Assembly (NCBI GenBank): GCA_944474755.1
Contig: OX104114.1
Span: forward strand, 77,796,623-77,860,622
DNA length: 64,000 nt
Source: Limnoperna fortunei
Taxonomy: Eukaryota; Mollusca; Bivalvia; Mytilida; Modiolidae
Direction of reading: 5' to 3'
The notes under the pieces were generated by a model, which was given only the letters and a program-made list of their open reading frames with translations, was not told the DNA's origin and did no database searches. Below are positions 12,601 to 27,900 of this stretch, in pieces (position 1 is the stretch's first letter; each line of letters opens with the position of its first letter). Position numbers and translations under genes: made by a program.

Positions 12601-15600
12601 GCGGATTTTTACTAATAGAACAAAAATCGTCCTCGTTTTGACAAGATGTATTAGTTTACTGTTATGCAGGACGAGACAGACTTTCGTTACAATAATAGTC
12701 ATTATATTAATCAAAGTATCTTTTTTTGTAATATCTATAAATTTCAACAAACGACATATAACATAAATATATAAAAAGCGTTGTCATCATGATAAGTGTT
12801 ACTGTCAAGTCACACTGTTTCCTCATTGCAGTACAATTTTATTTTAGGTGTGTCGATGGTTAACATTTACCTATGGGGTTTTATAAACTTCAATATTTTC
12901 ATGCTTTTAAATTTTTTTCAAAAGACACACTTCTCAACTCTGTAGGCACCAGTGGTATCTATGCAAAGGGGATTTGATTTTCAATATAAAAATGACTTTA
13001 TCATTTAAACGGGACAAGCATAAGTCAAGTATTTATATTATTCATTGAAATTTTTAAAGTGAAGAAATGTAGAAATATCATTTTGTTATCGTCAAAGGTA
13101 AATGTATTTATTTTGTTAATAGAAATTAATCCCAAATAAGCCTCACTGCAAGTGCGCCACGAATATTAATATTTCAAACACCTTACGTGTCCGATTTCAA
13201 CAGATGCTGAGTAATATTCTATTAAAACCAACGTGAAAAAGATCACATTTCATCCTTATATGAATCTATTATACGGAATATAAATTTATTATAATGGTTT
13301 GGACGGAATCAATGAATTAAGACGTTTACTGCAGTATTGCTTCACCAAGCCCATTCGCAGAGAGAACACTTTAAGAAGATACGTGAAGGAAAATCTGCTT
13401 TTAACAAAGGAAATCAAATTAAAATCGTGTACTTTTTACAAAGTGATCTTAAGCCCCTTTTGGTCGATTTTATCCTCGTTTAACACTTCATAATGCGAAC
13501 TGAGATTAAGAGGCTTCTTTTTATATGCTCAATAATTCGGAAAAATCTTTGAAATTTTTGCTGGGTTCAGGTAACCCACTAAGCGAAATTGTTGCTATAC
13601 TAACACAAGTACCGTTTTTTCTCTTTCCTAAGTTGTGCTGTATCAATATTAGAGTACAGTATGGATTGCTGATATCTCAATAACCCTATGTAACAATAAT
13701 CGTGGACTGATTTCTTGTTATTGTAACCATCAGAAACAAGGCACGTAAAACTTGTTTCGCCTACCACAAAATCATACACTATGTTTCACATTCAATTACA
13801 AATCTCGTTATTTCTTGTTTCCCTCTCTTCACACCTATCATCAAAATGTCCATTCTCCTTATCACTTGCATGACCACAAAAGCTCTTAATTACGCATCAT
13901 TCGTACGGAAGACAACGTAAATTGCGATTTTTTTCTGGGACGTCAAATCAAAGTGCGTGAGCCGGAAACGGAAGTTGGTTGGTGTCGTGAAGAAAGTGGT
14001 CTTTTCTTTGTCATTTTAAGAAAAAAGTGTTTTTAATTGATTGTTACTGTAGGTGGAGTTTTATCCACACAATTGATTCGACTTAAATATATGGTATACA
14101 AGTTTAATACGGAATCTCCCCTTCAAAGCAAATAACCATTTATAATCTAATTCGGGAAAGGAAAAATACTATCGTTGGGGAATATGTTGGTCACATCAGT
14201 TTCCATTCGCACCTCGGAATAACATAACAACTTTTCCAATAAAAGCATTTTTTACTGAATGACCCGCCCCCCTACCACATTCGCAAACAAGAATGAAATT
14301 TAATGGCTCTCATATCATTGCTTTTTATTGATTTACTATAATCATTAATTTTTGAATTATCTTATCTAATCTGCTCTCGTCTTCAAATATTGATATAATA
14401 AAGGGATTTCATTACTGTGCAAATACACACTTCAAACTCCTTCTTTTAACAATTTATAAAGTCATTTTGTAGATTAATCCCGATATTTCGATCGTTAAGT
14501 AGTGATTTGCTACGATAAATTAGAATCGTAGCCTAAAGCTAAAAATGCTGCCTTAAATGACATTATTTTCAAAGGAAAACAAGATAATAATAAACAAAGC
14601 CGGAATATTATTCCTTTTGATGGAAAAAATGTCGAGCTGGCGTAGACAGTTTAATAGTAACTTTATGAAATATTAATTATGTTTATGCAGTAGAGGTGGC
14701 CTAAAGTGCAAGCTATGCTTTGAACTAAAACGTGATAATACTTGTAAATAAAAAAATTTAAAAATATGGTATATATATAGGTAAACATCCTAATGTCCAA
14801 ATTTCATTATTATTACAAATTTAATTAATAAATTTAATTCTATAGATCGATACCGTTTTCTAGCAAATTCTTGCATAAATATATGTACTATATTTTTCGA
14901 CTATATATTTGTACAATATTTACTTGGTACATAGTAGACGATACGTACATGTAGAATTATTCCCATATTCATGTATATCTTAACCCCTTCATTTTAATTT
15001 TCTTTGCACAACACACAAATTGAAGGTCACGGGAGGTGAGAGAATTGGTTAATACTTGTGGCATTGATCTGACATAATTATTAACATATAAAGTCATCAC
15101 ATCTTACAAATTATTTTTCACTATTTGATTAATGAAGGCAGGTCATTTCAAATTATGACAGATGAACTGCAAGTCAAAATTCCGAACTAACGCTTCACCG
15201 TCATTGATTCATATAGTACACATTGGACTCTTACGGTCACATTTTGGCTGTCATGAGAACGTGCTTCCGTTATCGATCTTCCTTTTTGACAAGTTTATGT
15301 CATTTAAATAGCCACCAGCTAACCAGATGATTAGTAAACGAATTTAGTCACACCATCTAGTAATACGACATAATGTTATAACAGTGTTTTTGGAGTTCAC
15401 ACAGTTAAACATATAAACAGATAGTTAAAAAAACATATTTAGGTCACCTTTTTTGCAAACGTGTAGACTATTAATTTAAAAACATATTTATATTTATGGA
15501 TATCAAGTATTTAAAGCAAATATCTAAAATTACTATGTGTTATATATGATATATAATAATAAAATATTATAATTAGGCCAAATACGATACTAGTCTGTCG

Positions 15601-17272
15601 AATCATTATAATCGTAAAAAATGAAAACGAAACTCACTGTCGCATGGCACTGAAATCGGATTCGTCTATATATCTCATAGTTATCGATTTGTGTTAACAA
15701 AACATTTTTAGACTGCCTAATAGTACATGTTGCAAGTCACAACATGGATATTCAATTTAGTTTACATATCAAGTCTAGAAACGTACACGATTTTATATGC
15801 TATAAAAATCAAAACGAAAACTGACATTTTATTTTTTTTAGATGCAAAGTATATATTTACTAACAATGACATGGTTTAAATTCAATTATTCTGATTTTGG
15901 GGAAGAACTAAGGTCAGCTTATAACATTGATGACATTCAGGATAATCATGGTGGGTGCAAAGTCCACTTGGCTTCTTTATATGGTATTACTAACAATATG
16001 CATATATTAATGATATGCTGTGTCCTAAATTATTTTGTAAAAAGGTAGTGATTTTTTATTTTTCCAACCACAAAATATTGAACTAATATTAAATGATTTG
16101 ACAGACAAAGCCAACGAAGACTTTATGCAAAAACAACAGCAATAAATTTACGCATATAATGGTTACGACAATCTTTCAGTTGGAAACAAGAATACCACCC
16201 ACTTTTTCATAGCTTTTTGGTGTTTAGACATGTTCGCTAGCTCCTAATGTCTACGACAAGGTGCTATGATGACTCAGTAGCTTTATGTTTCTTTATGTCT
16301 CTTTGTTGAAAGGTGAATGTCATTGTCAAAATGTTTGAGGTGTCGGGATGATATACATATTTTTATTGTCCTTTTGAAGTTGTAATTTGGTGATTATTAT
16401 TGATGTCATATTGATATGTAATATTACCTGATATATGTCTATGGACTTCGATTCAGTAACTTTGTAATATACCTGTGTATAAGGTCGTTTTACTCAGCTA
16501 GAAAAGGAATACATACAAATGTGAGGTCTCGTCAATTAAAACGAGTGGAATCTATTTTGACTATTCGTTTGTTTCATTTTTATTTTTGTTTTGTTTATGT
16601 TTTGTGTATTATCAAGCGTGTACAGGTGTTTTCTGTCAAAACATGATTACTACTCGCATATTTCTACTACGATTTAGCATTAGACTGTTTACTGTTGTTA
16701 AAGGCCAACCTTCATGCCTGGGGTTGGGGATGTGAAGGAGCGATTTCGAGAGTTTTCTTCATTCACACAATTTTTCACAAATTAAAAACAATCTTTTAAC
16801 ACAATTTAACAATTTTACAAACAATATAGTGTTCTATGTAGCATTTATTTTATACTAACTATTGGTCAGATTCAAGACGTTTTTAAAACCCAGCCTCCAC
16901 CCCAATAAAAATGTGTCATGCCTAACATAATTCTGCTGTTTCGCTTCCGTCCTTTTTTGTATTTGTTCTTATTCACAAAAGACAAATTAATCTGACAATT
17001 GTTTTAAATAAATAACTTAATTAGAGTTTATGTTATATATATTCATCCTTGTTAAATATGATCAAGCAGATATGTTGAATTGACCTGTAAAATTATACTT
17101 TTCAAACTATCAATAAATCTATTTTTTGACAAGATTTGATGGGATGTATTTTATTGGTATTCTAATCATTAAGTTGTAAATAAATTCGATAAAAGGTCAT
17201 CAGTGCGTTTCAAAACGAATTATAGAGAAAGACGTTTGCATTAAAAGTAAAAGATTGTTAAGGTTACGTAGT

Positions 17273-17276
<4 letters not shown>

Positions 17277-17343
<67 letters not shown>
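17277..17343. repeat. (AAT)n microsatellite in the Hox1 intron
   Basis: About 22 uninterrupted copies of AAT are followed directly by CTTTATTGTTGTATAAATCAATAATAAACATCGG. The abrupt unique flank after an (AAT)n run could be the end of a retroposed element, but I cannot show that. Confidence 0.95.
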
Positions 17344-18410
17344 CTTTATTGTTGTATAAATCAATAATAAACATCGGTTAATGATATTAAACAACAAAAT
17401 GGCACTATAAAATCTTCAAATCGTCCAATTTTTTTTAAATAATGGGTTCATTTCGCATGAATTCAAGCTAGCAAAATACAATAAAGAGTGTGTTTTTATA
17501 TGTTTTGTAACAAGGAAACTTTCCAGCTCACAGAAGCAAGATTTGAAGCATTCTTAACATCAAGAATATTCATGCAGAATGACCAATGTATTTTTTCAAA
17601 ACGGGTTTCATCAAAAGAGTTAAGGGATCAATCATTGTATTTTCTATTTCGTGCTTACCGCGGTAAAAAAAACCCCAAAAGATATTGGTCCATCATACAA
17701 ATCTCAATATTATACTATAAAAACCGTTTTCTTAACAGGGGTGTGGGGGTGGGATTTACCCATACCCACTAGTACTTCGGGAGAAAAAGTATTCTCTGAC
17801 CGAACTGTAAATCCCGGTCAAAATAAGAAGCTGGCTGGTTACTGTTGTTTTTCTGTTTTTTGATACTAAGTGCTTTACCAAAAAGCAACCAAAAGTTATC
17901 CGGTTTTAACTCAAGTTGAGACAACAACAAAGATATCTTAAATCTTGTCATAATAAATAGCATTTTATTGGCTGATTTGAACACCGAATGTGGAAACTAA
18001 TTTTTGTTGTTTAAACTTTGTTATTTATTTACATGGAATTTTAAACATATGTATAATATTGATATACATGAATCTTGCCCTAATATCATTTACGTCTGAG
18101 GAGTTCAAAATTGCATTTTAAACATCTGTTGTTTCCGTTGAAAACTACAATTTGTCTTCTGTTTTACAACTTATGCAGTGGACATTGCTGTAAATCTTTT
18201 TTTTCTGCTTCTCATAGAGTTAAGACTCAAAATGTGTGCAATGATGTTGAATTCATCTTCATCTAGAACCTCATACGTAAACTGGGACAATTAATGGTTA
18301 AATTAAATAACATTAAAAAGATACATTTTTTTCAATCTTATATAAATTAACTCGTTTACTTGCTCCCATTTTGCTATGGTCGATGCGTGTAGTAAACGAA
18401 ACGACGATAG

Positions 18411-18431
18411 CAAAAAAAAGGGGGGGGGGGG
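18411..18431. repeat. A(n)G(n) homopolymer junction
   Basis: A run of A is joined directly to a run of about 12 G. This is the most GC-skewed short tract in the window and stands out from its AT-rich surroundings. No function can be assigned. It is also a likely spot for sequencing or assembly error. Confidence 0.8.
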
Positions 18432-18780
18432 TAAGTGAAAGATTTTATTTTACTAGATTGCATTTCTTTGACAATATTTACACAACAAAAATTGCTTAAT
18501 AACCTGTTTCATTTTGATGAATTCTTCTGTACCTACATGTATATATTTACACTGATCAAGATTATAACATTATTATATAGATAGAGATGAAATATCGAAT
18601 TTTCCGAGTGACAGAAATCACGGTTAATCACATGTGAAAATTGTCGTTTATTTTCACTCTCGGGTTTGTTCCCGCCAAAATTGCAGTTGGTTTTGTTCTA
18701 TACAGATATTCATCCGCCGTTCATAAAATTGAGGATTAAACATTACAATTTTACGAAAACAATTTTGATCTATATAATAA

Positions 18781-18953
18781 ATAGGATAATCAATTGGGCA
18801 TCGTGAATATCCAAAATATGATCACCCGCGCCTCATAAAGCATCAGTTTAACTCGTGCGCGGAACAAGATCCGCGCACTCGTTTAATCAGATGCGTTATG
18901 CGGCACTCGTGATCATATTTTCGATATTCACTTCCCCCAATTAATTATCCTAT
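18781..18953. mobile_element. 173-bp foldback MITE-like hairpin
   Basis: The left arm (18781-18862) starts ATAGGATAATCAATTGGG and contains GTGAATATCCAAAATATGATCACCCGCGCC. The right arm (18870-18953) is its imperfect reverse complement and ends CCCAATTAATTATCCTAT. Only about 7 bases lie between the arms around GCGCGGA...TCCGCGC, so a single strand would fold into a hairpin of roughly 80 bp. There is no coding capacity. It is much longer than a microRNA precursor, and a foldback-type non-autonomous DNA transposon inside the Hox1 intron is the best reading. The target duplication is unclear. Confidence 0.75.
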
Positions 18954-21900
18954 AAATATTACACATCTTTTTTAAGCAAAATTATCTATTTAGTTTCAAT
19001 TTCTATTTTTTAAAATGTTCGACTCAAATATTTGTGATAGCGATGTACCAGTTATATCGCCAATCGGCGTGTGCATTTTTCTGTCTTTTGTATACTATAA
19101 CTGAAAAAAAATATTCCAAAGCAAAATATATTTGTTTGTCTTGAAATGATATGAAATAATGCAGTAGTGCATTTCCACGTTTGAGCCCTATATACTTCTA
19201 CATCGCTGAGGACACTGGTGTACATGAACATTGATTTCTTCTGATAAACAGGTTACCTCAAGTAACAGCAAATTGTTCGAAAAGTGTTTGATATTGACTT
19301 CAAACATTTGCAAAAACGCGATAGCGATAACTGGTACATGTTGCTATTAAAAAAACACATTTCATGAGCAAAATTTTAATACGCTCGCGCACTGGAATTG
19401 TTTATCGACAAAAATATATTGGTCATCATTAAATATTCTGGGGCATTACTGAGTACGTATTTCCACGTAAAGAAAACATTTACAAAAAAATATTTTAAAA
19501 TGGAAAAACGGGTACACAGCCAGTACACCTTTTGGCATCCGTTGTAGTAGAGATAGCAAATGAAAGTATCATACATTTTATTTCATTTAGAAAAAACAAA
19601 ATAAATTAGGCAATTGTTTCAACTATTTAATAGGAACAAAAAATAAAGATTCCGTACAACAGTTTTATGTCGAATGGTATCATTTGTAATTGGAGATGAA
19701 AATATTGTTTTGTTTTATCTCTGATGCATCTCCTGCTAAATGTTGTTGTCATAAAGATTGTTCCCGGGATCTTAATTACCACAATTTAACGGAAACGCTG
19801 GGTCTGACGTTAACACAAGACAAACGTCATGTATAATTTGAGCAGTCTGTCCTGTAATTTATGGCGACCAAAACTCTTTTACATCACTATCAGTTACGGA
19901 AACAACGGAAAAGATTCCCGCCTTTTGACAAGTTTTCTTAATGTGTCAAAATGTATAAAAATCAAATAACAATAAAAGTTTGCTTATTGCGTGCTTGATT
20001 ATGGACCTACATCATTATCCAAAGACTTGTTGTGAGCTTCAACACCCGTAAGAATTGACAATATTTTATTTATTTAATCGTGCAGCCATGTATAGAATAT
20101 ATTGAAATGAAAAATTAAATTCCTCGCGTTGAAAACGGAATAACATCGTCAATCAAATTAAAGACGTTATCATAGCGTTTAATACTATACCATGTTTCTA
20201 TTACTGAAACAAGATCGTGTTTGAATATGATTTGGTCGTGGCAGCATGGTGCCGACAATGAAAACAAATATTACCATATCAAACACGTGGCGTTTACATA
20301 AATGAAAACCTAATGTTCCATGATTTAAGAAAGTAAACACAATTATGTCTAGGGTCATTGTATAATTCTCTCCCTTGATATTTCAATGACATCTTTGAAG
20401 GCTTTTCATCTACCTGAAGTTCCATTGTCCCATTTCTTACGCTGGTTTGGATTCAAATTCGTAATAACACTTAAAAAGCGATAAAGCAACAGTGTTCTTT
20501 TGTTTGATTTAATTAAATCTCCATCCAGGGTGATGTTTGAGATTTTCATTTCGTACGCAGAATATATCGGTGGACCAGACATAATATGGAAACGCAAATA
20601 GCTTTGTCATTGAATATGCTGCATGCGTTTTACAAGTTCGTCTGTGTATTGTTTTAATATTGAAATTGTTAAGTTATGATAATATCTTGATGTAAAAGTT
20701 CTGTTAATATATTGGCATTGAAGTGAGTAGTTTTATCGATATGTGAAATGGAATAGGAATGTCTACCGATCCCACTGGTAGTTTTCGACTGCAATAAGCA
20801 ATTTCTGTTTTAAAGAGCAACACACAATATATCGCGTGTATTTATTCATTGGTTATAATAAAAACAACTGAATTAAATGTGATGACAAAGATAAAAAGTA
20901 TGATGCTTTACGAATTCCGGCTCTTTACCGCTTCCGTTTAAATATCGTTAGCAACAAAAATGAAGTCTCGATTCCGGAGAAGAAAGAAACTTGCTGATAT
21001 TGCTCGAGTTTGACAAAGATCAGAATGATGGATGTGTTATCTGTGATCAAATCTGAAAGATGCCATTTAACAAGCAGTAATTATTTTAGATTTCTCTAGT
21101 CTAAGACGTCTGTCATTTACGTAGAAAAGGCAACAAGAAAAAACGCCCGGTTGCATGTTGTAGATTCTGCGGTACTGTTGATGGACATGTTAATTAAAGA
21201 CGAGTTTGTTTCTATCTGATAATTTGTTCGCTTCCCCAAGTAGTGTTTCACAAGTTGATAAAAAAACCACAAAAATTTCTAATTTACTTAAAAAATAGAT
21301 TTAACACGAAAATTTGTCACCAATAAAATATATTCTCTAAAATTCACGTATATTAAATATTTTGCCGTTTTTTAGAAGAATTAACACTTCAACGATATAA
21401 TAATTCTACATTTTTTGAAATATTTTTAAAGAACTAAAATTATTAAAAACAACGAGAAATCACGCCATCCCAACCGGAAGCATAAAATTTTCGTAAAAAT
21501 ATGCTCTTTTAAAAAAGAATTCTCCCTTCAGCGAAACGTCAACTTTAGCGTCCAGAAGAAAACATATTTATTACTACAATTTAAACTATGATTATATATT
21601 TATTGACGTTATATAATTTATTATTCGTGTCCTTAGGAGACGGTGGCAACTCACTGCCATTTTGTGACATTTTCATGGTCATGTTTGACGGGCAAAGGGT
21701 CATCAAAGAAAATTTTAGCATTTTGATTAGAATTTGTCTTGCATTTTGAATTCAGCTTTACACTAAAATCAGGAAATGTTTGGTGAGAAATAGTCTAATT
21801 GTGTCTTTTTAGTCGACTTTTATTACCTTGTAAACGATTTTATTGAAATGGTTTATTTGATTATTGTAAATTTCTTTCACCTATAACATATGATTTGGAC

Positions 21901-24900
21901 CATTGTTTAAGGCAGGTGTAAGATTGATAAAAAATATTTTGATGCGTTGCCATTCTTAAATATTGTTAATGTAAATCAAAGTCAAACAAAATTGAATGGA
22001 ATTGTTACTTTGCAACTTGTACAAAAGAAACCTTGAAAATCAGTCAAACTATATTTGGGCGAAATAACGATGAACGATGTTATATTTTAAAGGAATAACA
22101 GATAAAAACGCAACAACAGCCTATTGGACTTTCCTTTGATTGGACCACTATTTAAACGTTTAATAGAAGTGATAAATTTTATATTTCTTCAAATTTCCCT
22201 ATACATTTTGATTGAATAAATATAGTTATGATGTAAATGTATGGGATGTTCAGAAACGTCATTTGGACTTTGTGGTTCGGTTGCCACATGTTCCGGGATA
22301 TAAGGTTATATTGCATGATATAATATGGTCTCGAATATTTGTCTGTTTTACCTTTCGAAATGAACTTTGAACTTTTGAAAAGGTCAAATAATGTTGCAAG
22401 TGCGCGTGATTGATTGTATTTAAAGGATACACAATTTTCAAAACTACAACAATCAAATATGTTTATTTTCAATATTTTATAGATATTTATTTTGTCAAAT
22501 GTATTGACAGAACGAAAAGATATTTGATTTCTATAGCACAGTCACCTGTTAAAGTGTGTATTTGTTTATTGGATTGGGAAGCCATATTTCGTAATTTTCA
22601 TTCTATAATTTAAATTAATTCTTGTTTAACCCAAGTGCCAATGCCTTAATTGTAAATTTTAAAAATAATGACCAAAATAGACGTGTTTCCGTAAGTTTAG
22701 AAACAACATCTGTGTGCACAACAAGACCGCCTTTTAACATGCAAGCATTTGTGTGACCCTGATGCCAGACATCCCGTATTCGTTTTTTATAACACTTCAT
22801 TAGAAACTTGTGTTTTAACGAAGCGAAGAGCAGTATTTCGTGTGACTAAGATATTTTCACTGTTGGGTACTGGTGGGGTAGGATAAAAAAAGATGAGTAC
22901 ATGTATATGTATGAGGTATGATAAGATTCGTGATTCATTAAATCAGTAATTTTCCTAAATATGAAAGTTTTAACAATATTAGCTATAGAAGGCAATATAG
23001 TTTTATTTTAAAAGGTTAAAAAACATCACTGTTTTTGGCAGAATGTACAATTAAGTAGAAAATTTATTTGTATTTCTCTATTATTTCTTCCCCTATTTAA
23101 CTATATGTTTTTGTTTTGTGTATAATTTATTAAATTCCGTACCAAATCACTGCAATCAAATTTTTGTTCCCTATTCCCCTACCCATTGAGTGAAGAAAAG
23201 TTCAATAAGGCAATACTGCGATGCTATTAATCATGTACTGCCATCTTAAATACACTAACTGGATCATTTGATTATGATTTAATTAATATAACTAATTAAA
23301 GAAAATTACGTGGCAAGAAAACAGCATGCCCCGAGAATATCAAATAAGTGTCGTATTGTTTTCTCAAGTAGATCTTATTCTCCGTGACAGGAGCATTGGC
23401 TTTATTCAATACCGACCCATTGCAGCTTGACTGCTGAGTAAGACAGCTTCGCTGACAGTTAACTAAGATGGATGAGCTTGACTGTAAAATTCTTATTCTT
23501 TAGCGAATTCTCTAATCTGATAGAACGTTAGTTTTTTGTCTTACCCCAATTACAAAAGATTCAGATTTTGTGGGCGATTCTGGCAAAGTTGTTTTTTCGT
23601 CTTTGGCAATGAATATAAAATGTCTTGACTCTTGCACAGATTGTCCATCTTATTGATGATGGTTTCGAAGAAATAATTATTATGATAACATCAGTTAATT
23701 TTATTGTCGTTTATCTCCCGTTTGTAAACGGATTTGTACAGTTATAGTACCAGTAAAGATTGCTGTGAAATTTGTACACGAAACTTTGTTGTCGGAACTT
23801 TTGCGGTGCTTTATATTTGTTCTCGGTTTCTTTGATTATTAAATTCCCCACTCCTAGTACTTTCTATTTGTACTTCTTTTCTTTCCGTCAAATGGACTGT
23901 AAATGAAGGTAATAACAAAATACCAAACGCCATAGACACTGTTAAAAAAGACGATTAACAAATCAAAATTCAAGAAACATTCAAACTTTAGAATGAACAA
24001 CATAATACCGGTAAAGTAACGACCGCAATGGATCATACTTGATACAGGCATTTATAAAAAAATAATGACGACTCAGATAGAATGTGGATATGACACGATT
24101 TCACTACATCAAATAGATAGTGCAGTGTTAGCACAGAGAGGAAGCTGTTAAAGGAATAAATTTTGTATATTAAGCAACTCGTTAAAACTAAGTCCGGTGT
24201 GACAATAACCTCCTATTACCCTTGGATCGTGTAGGCTAGCGTTGCAAATGTTGTGCAAGTGTCTACCCTGTTTATATGTATCAGAAATTTCATTTTTATG
24301 ATGCTATAGAAGCCGAGTAAGGCGTAATATTATTTTTAATTTAAGAATCGAGTATTGGATGCTGCCAAAACCGCCGAGTAAAGGATTAAATAAAACCAGT
24401 AACGGAAGTTACAGTTAAACTTCCTGTCCTATTTTTGGTGCACGTGATATTTTTTTTATAATATTGGGTGGGGTTGATGGATGTTTGTCATATATTCAAA
24501 ATATATTACTTAGTCAATTTTACTTCTAAATTTGACAATTCGACAATTTGCATAAATTTGCCGTAAAACAAATATCACTCAGGTTTAATTGGAAACTTAC
24601 AATAAATTTGGTTTCTCTCGCTGGGCATAGATGGGTTAACAAAAAGGATCAGACTGATAGATTTGTTTACTAATGTGGACATTTTCAACAGAAGTCTGGG
24701 TTGTTTTATTATACATTTTATTGAAGAAGATTTTAGTTTTCGTTTTAAACGTGTGCTTTGCATATTAATGTGATCATTGAAAAATATGTTTACATATAAT
24801 TTATTATGATGTATTTTTGTTTTAATGTATATTTTAAAAAAAACGTTAAAAAGCAGACCAAATAAACCAAATATAATTTTGTATATTTTACATTTAAAAA

Positions 24901-27900
24901 TAAAAAAGAGAAAACACGTGACATTTTACCTATTAAACGTAATACTGTTCAACACTAAATTTTGTGTCTAATTGATTTTGACTTTAAAATACAAACACAC
25001 TTAAGTTTAAAAACATATCTTAAAAATTTTAAATAGCTACAAAAAGAAATCCTGCACAAAGATCTATTCATAAACTATCTTCCCAGTTTTTTTCTTAACA
25101 GAAGTTTTAAGTGGGTGATGTCAAGATTCGATCAGCTCCGTACAAGGGAATTATTTTCATCGTGAAACCCTGTGAAACAACGAAATTGACATGTTGTAGT
25201 GTAACATTTCTTCAAGGGGTGTAAATTTCAAATTAATTGGGCGATAGTCGACTATCACGGTCGTTTTAATTTTGACCTGTCGCTGTCATAACATTGTGTT
25301 AAAAATTGCTTGCTTTTACTTAAAAAGGCTATATTTCATTTTTTTGAAAGGTATCAGGACTTCGTTGATTAGATCACTGAAATATAAAAAAATCAATGAA
25401 AATTGTTGGGTATTTTATGTCGGAGAACTTGTCGCTTGTGGCAAATGCGGAAACGATTGTTTATTCGACTGTTGGAAAACATTATAGTTTACGAATATGT
25501 TTGCGATCACTTTGTGGTGCTTTTATATTCGCCGATTGCTTTCAGGAGACTATTAAATCATCGGGTTAATATTTAACACGCTTGTTAGATGTGGAATAAA
25601 TTGGTTTCTTTGCTTAATTCAGTTTTAGCGGGTATAAACAATACCAGAATACCTTTCTAGTAGAAAATACGAAACACATAAGTATCAAGTCATTTCTTAC
25701 AAATGGTACTTTAAAGAACATAGTTCTAATTATGTTCATCTGAATGAATAATAAGTTGGAATAAAGAAATAATCGGTATAAAAAATAAGACCAAACTATT
25801 TTCACCTTTCAAAAGAAATAATTTAGCTTAAATTATTTCGTGTTATTTTTAATTCTGTCTTCTTGTAACCCAACGCATCGTATCGTTTACCGACATAATT
25901 CTTATCAATGTGCATTGTGTAATAAGCAATTCGATCTAGGCATTCACTTAAATTGAGATATACGTTCCAGATAAAATCTGAAAAATGACTGTATGTTTTC
26001 ACTTTCCCGCCATCCACCATTTGTAAAGTCCACAATGGCGCTTGATGATAAAGCCTCTTTGTGCCTCAAATTTCTCCTGTAAACTGAAATCCTCAGGAAA
26101 GCAGAAATATCGAACTTGTGACAGTTTTCTTGTCTCGAAGCGACCCCTATTGTTGAATCGGTACTCCCAAGCGATTTGTGCTTGACAAGATAAATAGATG
26201 TTATGGTAAAGGTGACAAGAAAATGCTAAAATGATGAGAAAAATAAATTACGAACTCTCACAGGAGAAAATTTACCAGTTTAAAAAACGAAACGAAATAT
26301 TAAGAATTGATTTACTGTTTTATTGGGAATTAACACCCTGCGACGTCGGCGGTTCTTCAGTCTACATTTAGATAGAAAAATGTACAAACAGCGCGCTGGA
26401 GAATCTGATACACGTCAAACGTTATTATTGTACATTATTTAAGAGTACTTTTTGCTGTCAAAATTTAGTTTTCATATAACACCTCCATAAGGGTTAATTC
26501 ACTTTTAATTAATTTAAACATCAAGTGCAGTTTACCTTTGCTAAGATATTATTTAAAAACATAGATAACGAAACAACGTGAAATAGGTACCATTATATAC
26601 AGATCTTAGGACCTCAAATATCTTTATTTTAGGAAATAATTAACTGATATTTTCAACTTTCATGTCATATCAAATGAAAAAATAAGAATATTTTTCAAAT
26701 TTCAATTTAAATTAACACAAGTACGTTTTAGGGACCTTTTTACTTGTATTAATCAAAGATGTCTCATAGATAAAATAATTTAACCAGACAAATTTCAGCG
26801 GCTTTATATAGGAGATTTATACAATTATAACAAATATTTTTAACGTTACTCTGATTTTCGAGTTCCTTTGCTCGACTTTTAGTTCTGTTCATGCCTTATA
26901 TAATTGTCTTTGTAATTTGACTATGGTCCCCATATTTTGCACATATGCTGTCGACCTTTTTTAAACGCCAAAAAATTATTAATGAATGCAAATGTGAGGG
27001 CAAAACCTCCTGCGACAAAAGGAGACATGACCTTTTACTCTTATGACCTCTTAATGAAGTTTCCAAATCTGTTTGATTCATTCCATTAAATAAATGATGA
27101 AATCGCCTAAATATAAAGGGTAAGCGCATTTTAATAACGCGGGATGTTCCGAGAATATTGGAATTTAAGGGACGGTGTTATTTAACTGTGAAAGTGTCAG
27201 GAAATGATTAATAGATCCGTTATTTCCAGGAATACAGAATTCTAATAGAATTAATTGAATTTGTTTTTTAGTCGAATCGTGTTTCAGAAAATTTCCATGG
27301 GATTCACTATACTATGTTATCGAATGTCAAAACATGCCAACGAATATCTCATCGAATGCAGATACTTTATTTATGCCATATAAATATGTATTTTGCGCAC
27401 ATTCTATTGTTCTTTTAATGTCCCGAAATTGACAATTAAGGGTGGTGAAATGATCAATAAACCATATAAAAGTGTCCGATTTTAAAATAATACTTTTAAA
27501 GTAATGTTTGCTTTAATTTTTATCTTTATTTATGCTTTATTTTCGTTTGTTTTTCGGACTTTATCTATGTTGAGTTAACTTGTCTGTGGTGTCCTGTTTT
27601 CGTATTGCTATTTTAATAATTAGTAAAATTTGTTATATATTTATGAACATTACCATTAATATACGTTATAATTTTAATCCAAAATAATCAAAACAATACA
27701 TGGCTCATAAAAAAACCAAGACACAAATGTATACATGGCAATATTCTTGATAAAATTTGAACGAGTAGAGTACTTGTATAAACGGTATAGATTTATTTCC
27801 TTAATTTAATTAATATTCTTGAGAACGTATGCGAGGTCTCTTTCATAGGCTTTATCTTTATGTTTTTCCATAACTGTTTCATGTTTTTTTATATGAAGAA

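Noticed and set aside
18781..18953. microRNA precursor
   Set aside because: The stem is about 80 bp per arm, far longer than a usual precursor, and it has transposon-like symmetric ends.
25823..26035. 70-codon minus-strand frame in the Hox1 intron as a nested gene
   Set aside because: Composition is protein-like, but there is no recognised domain, no clear splice sites and no promoter; chance cannot be excluded.
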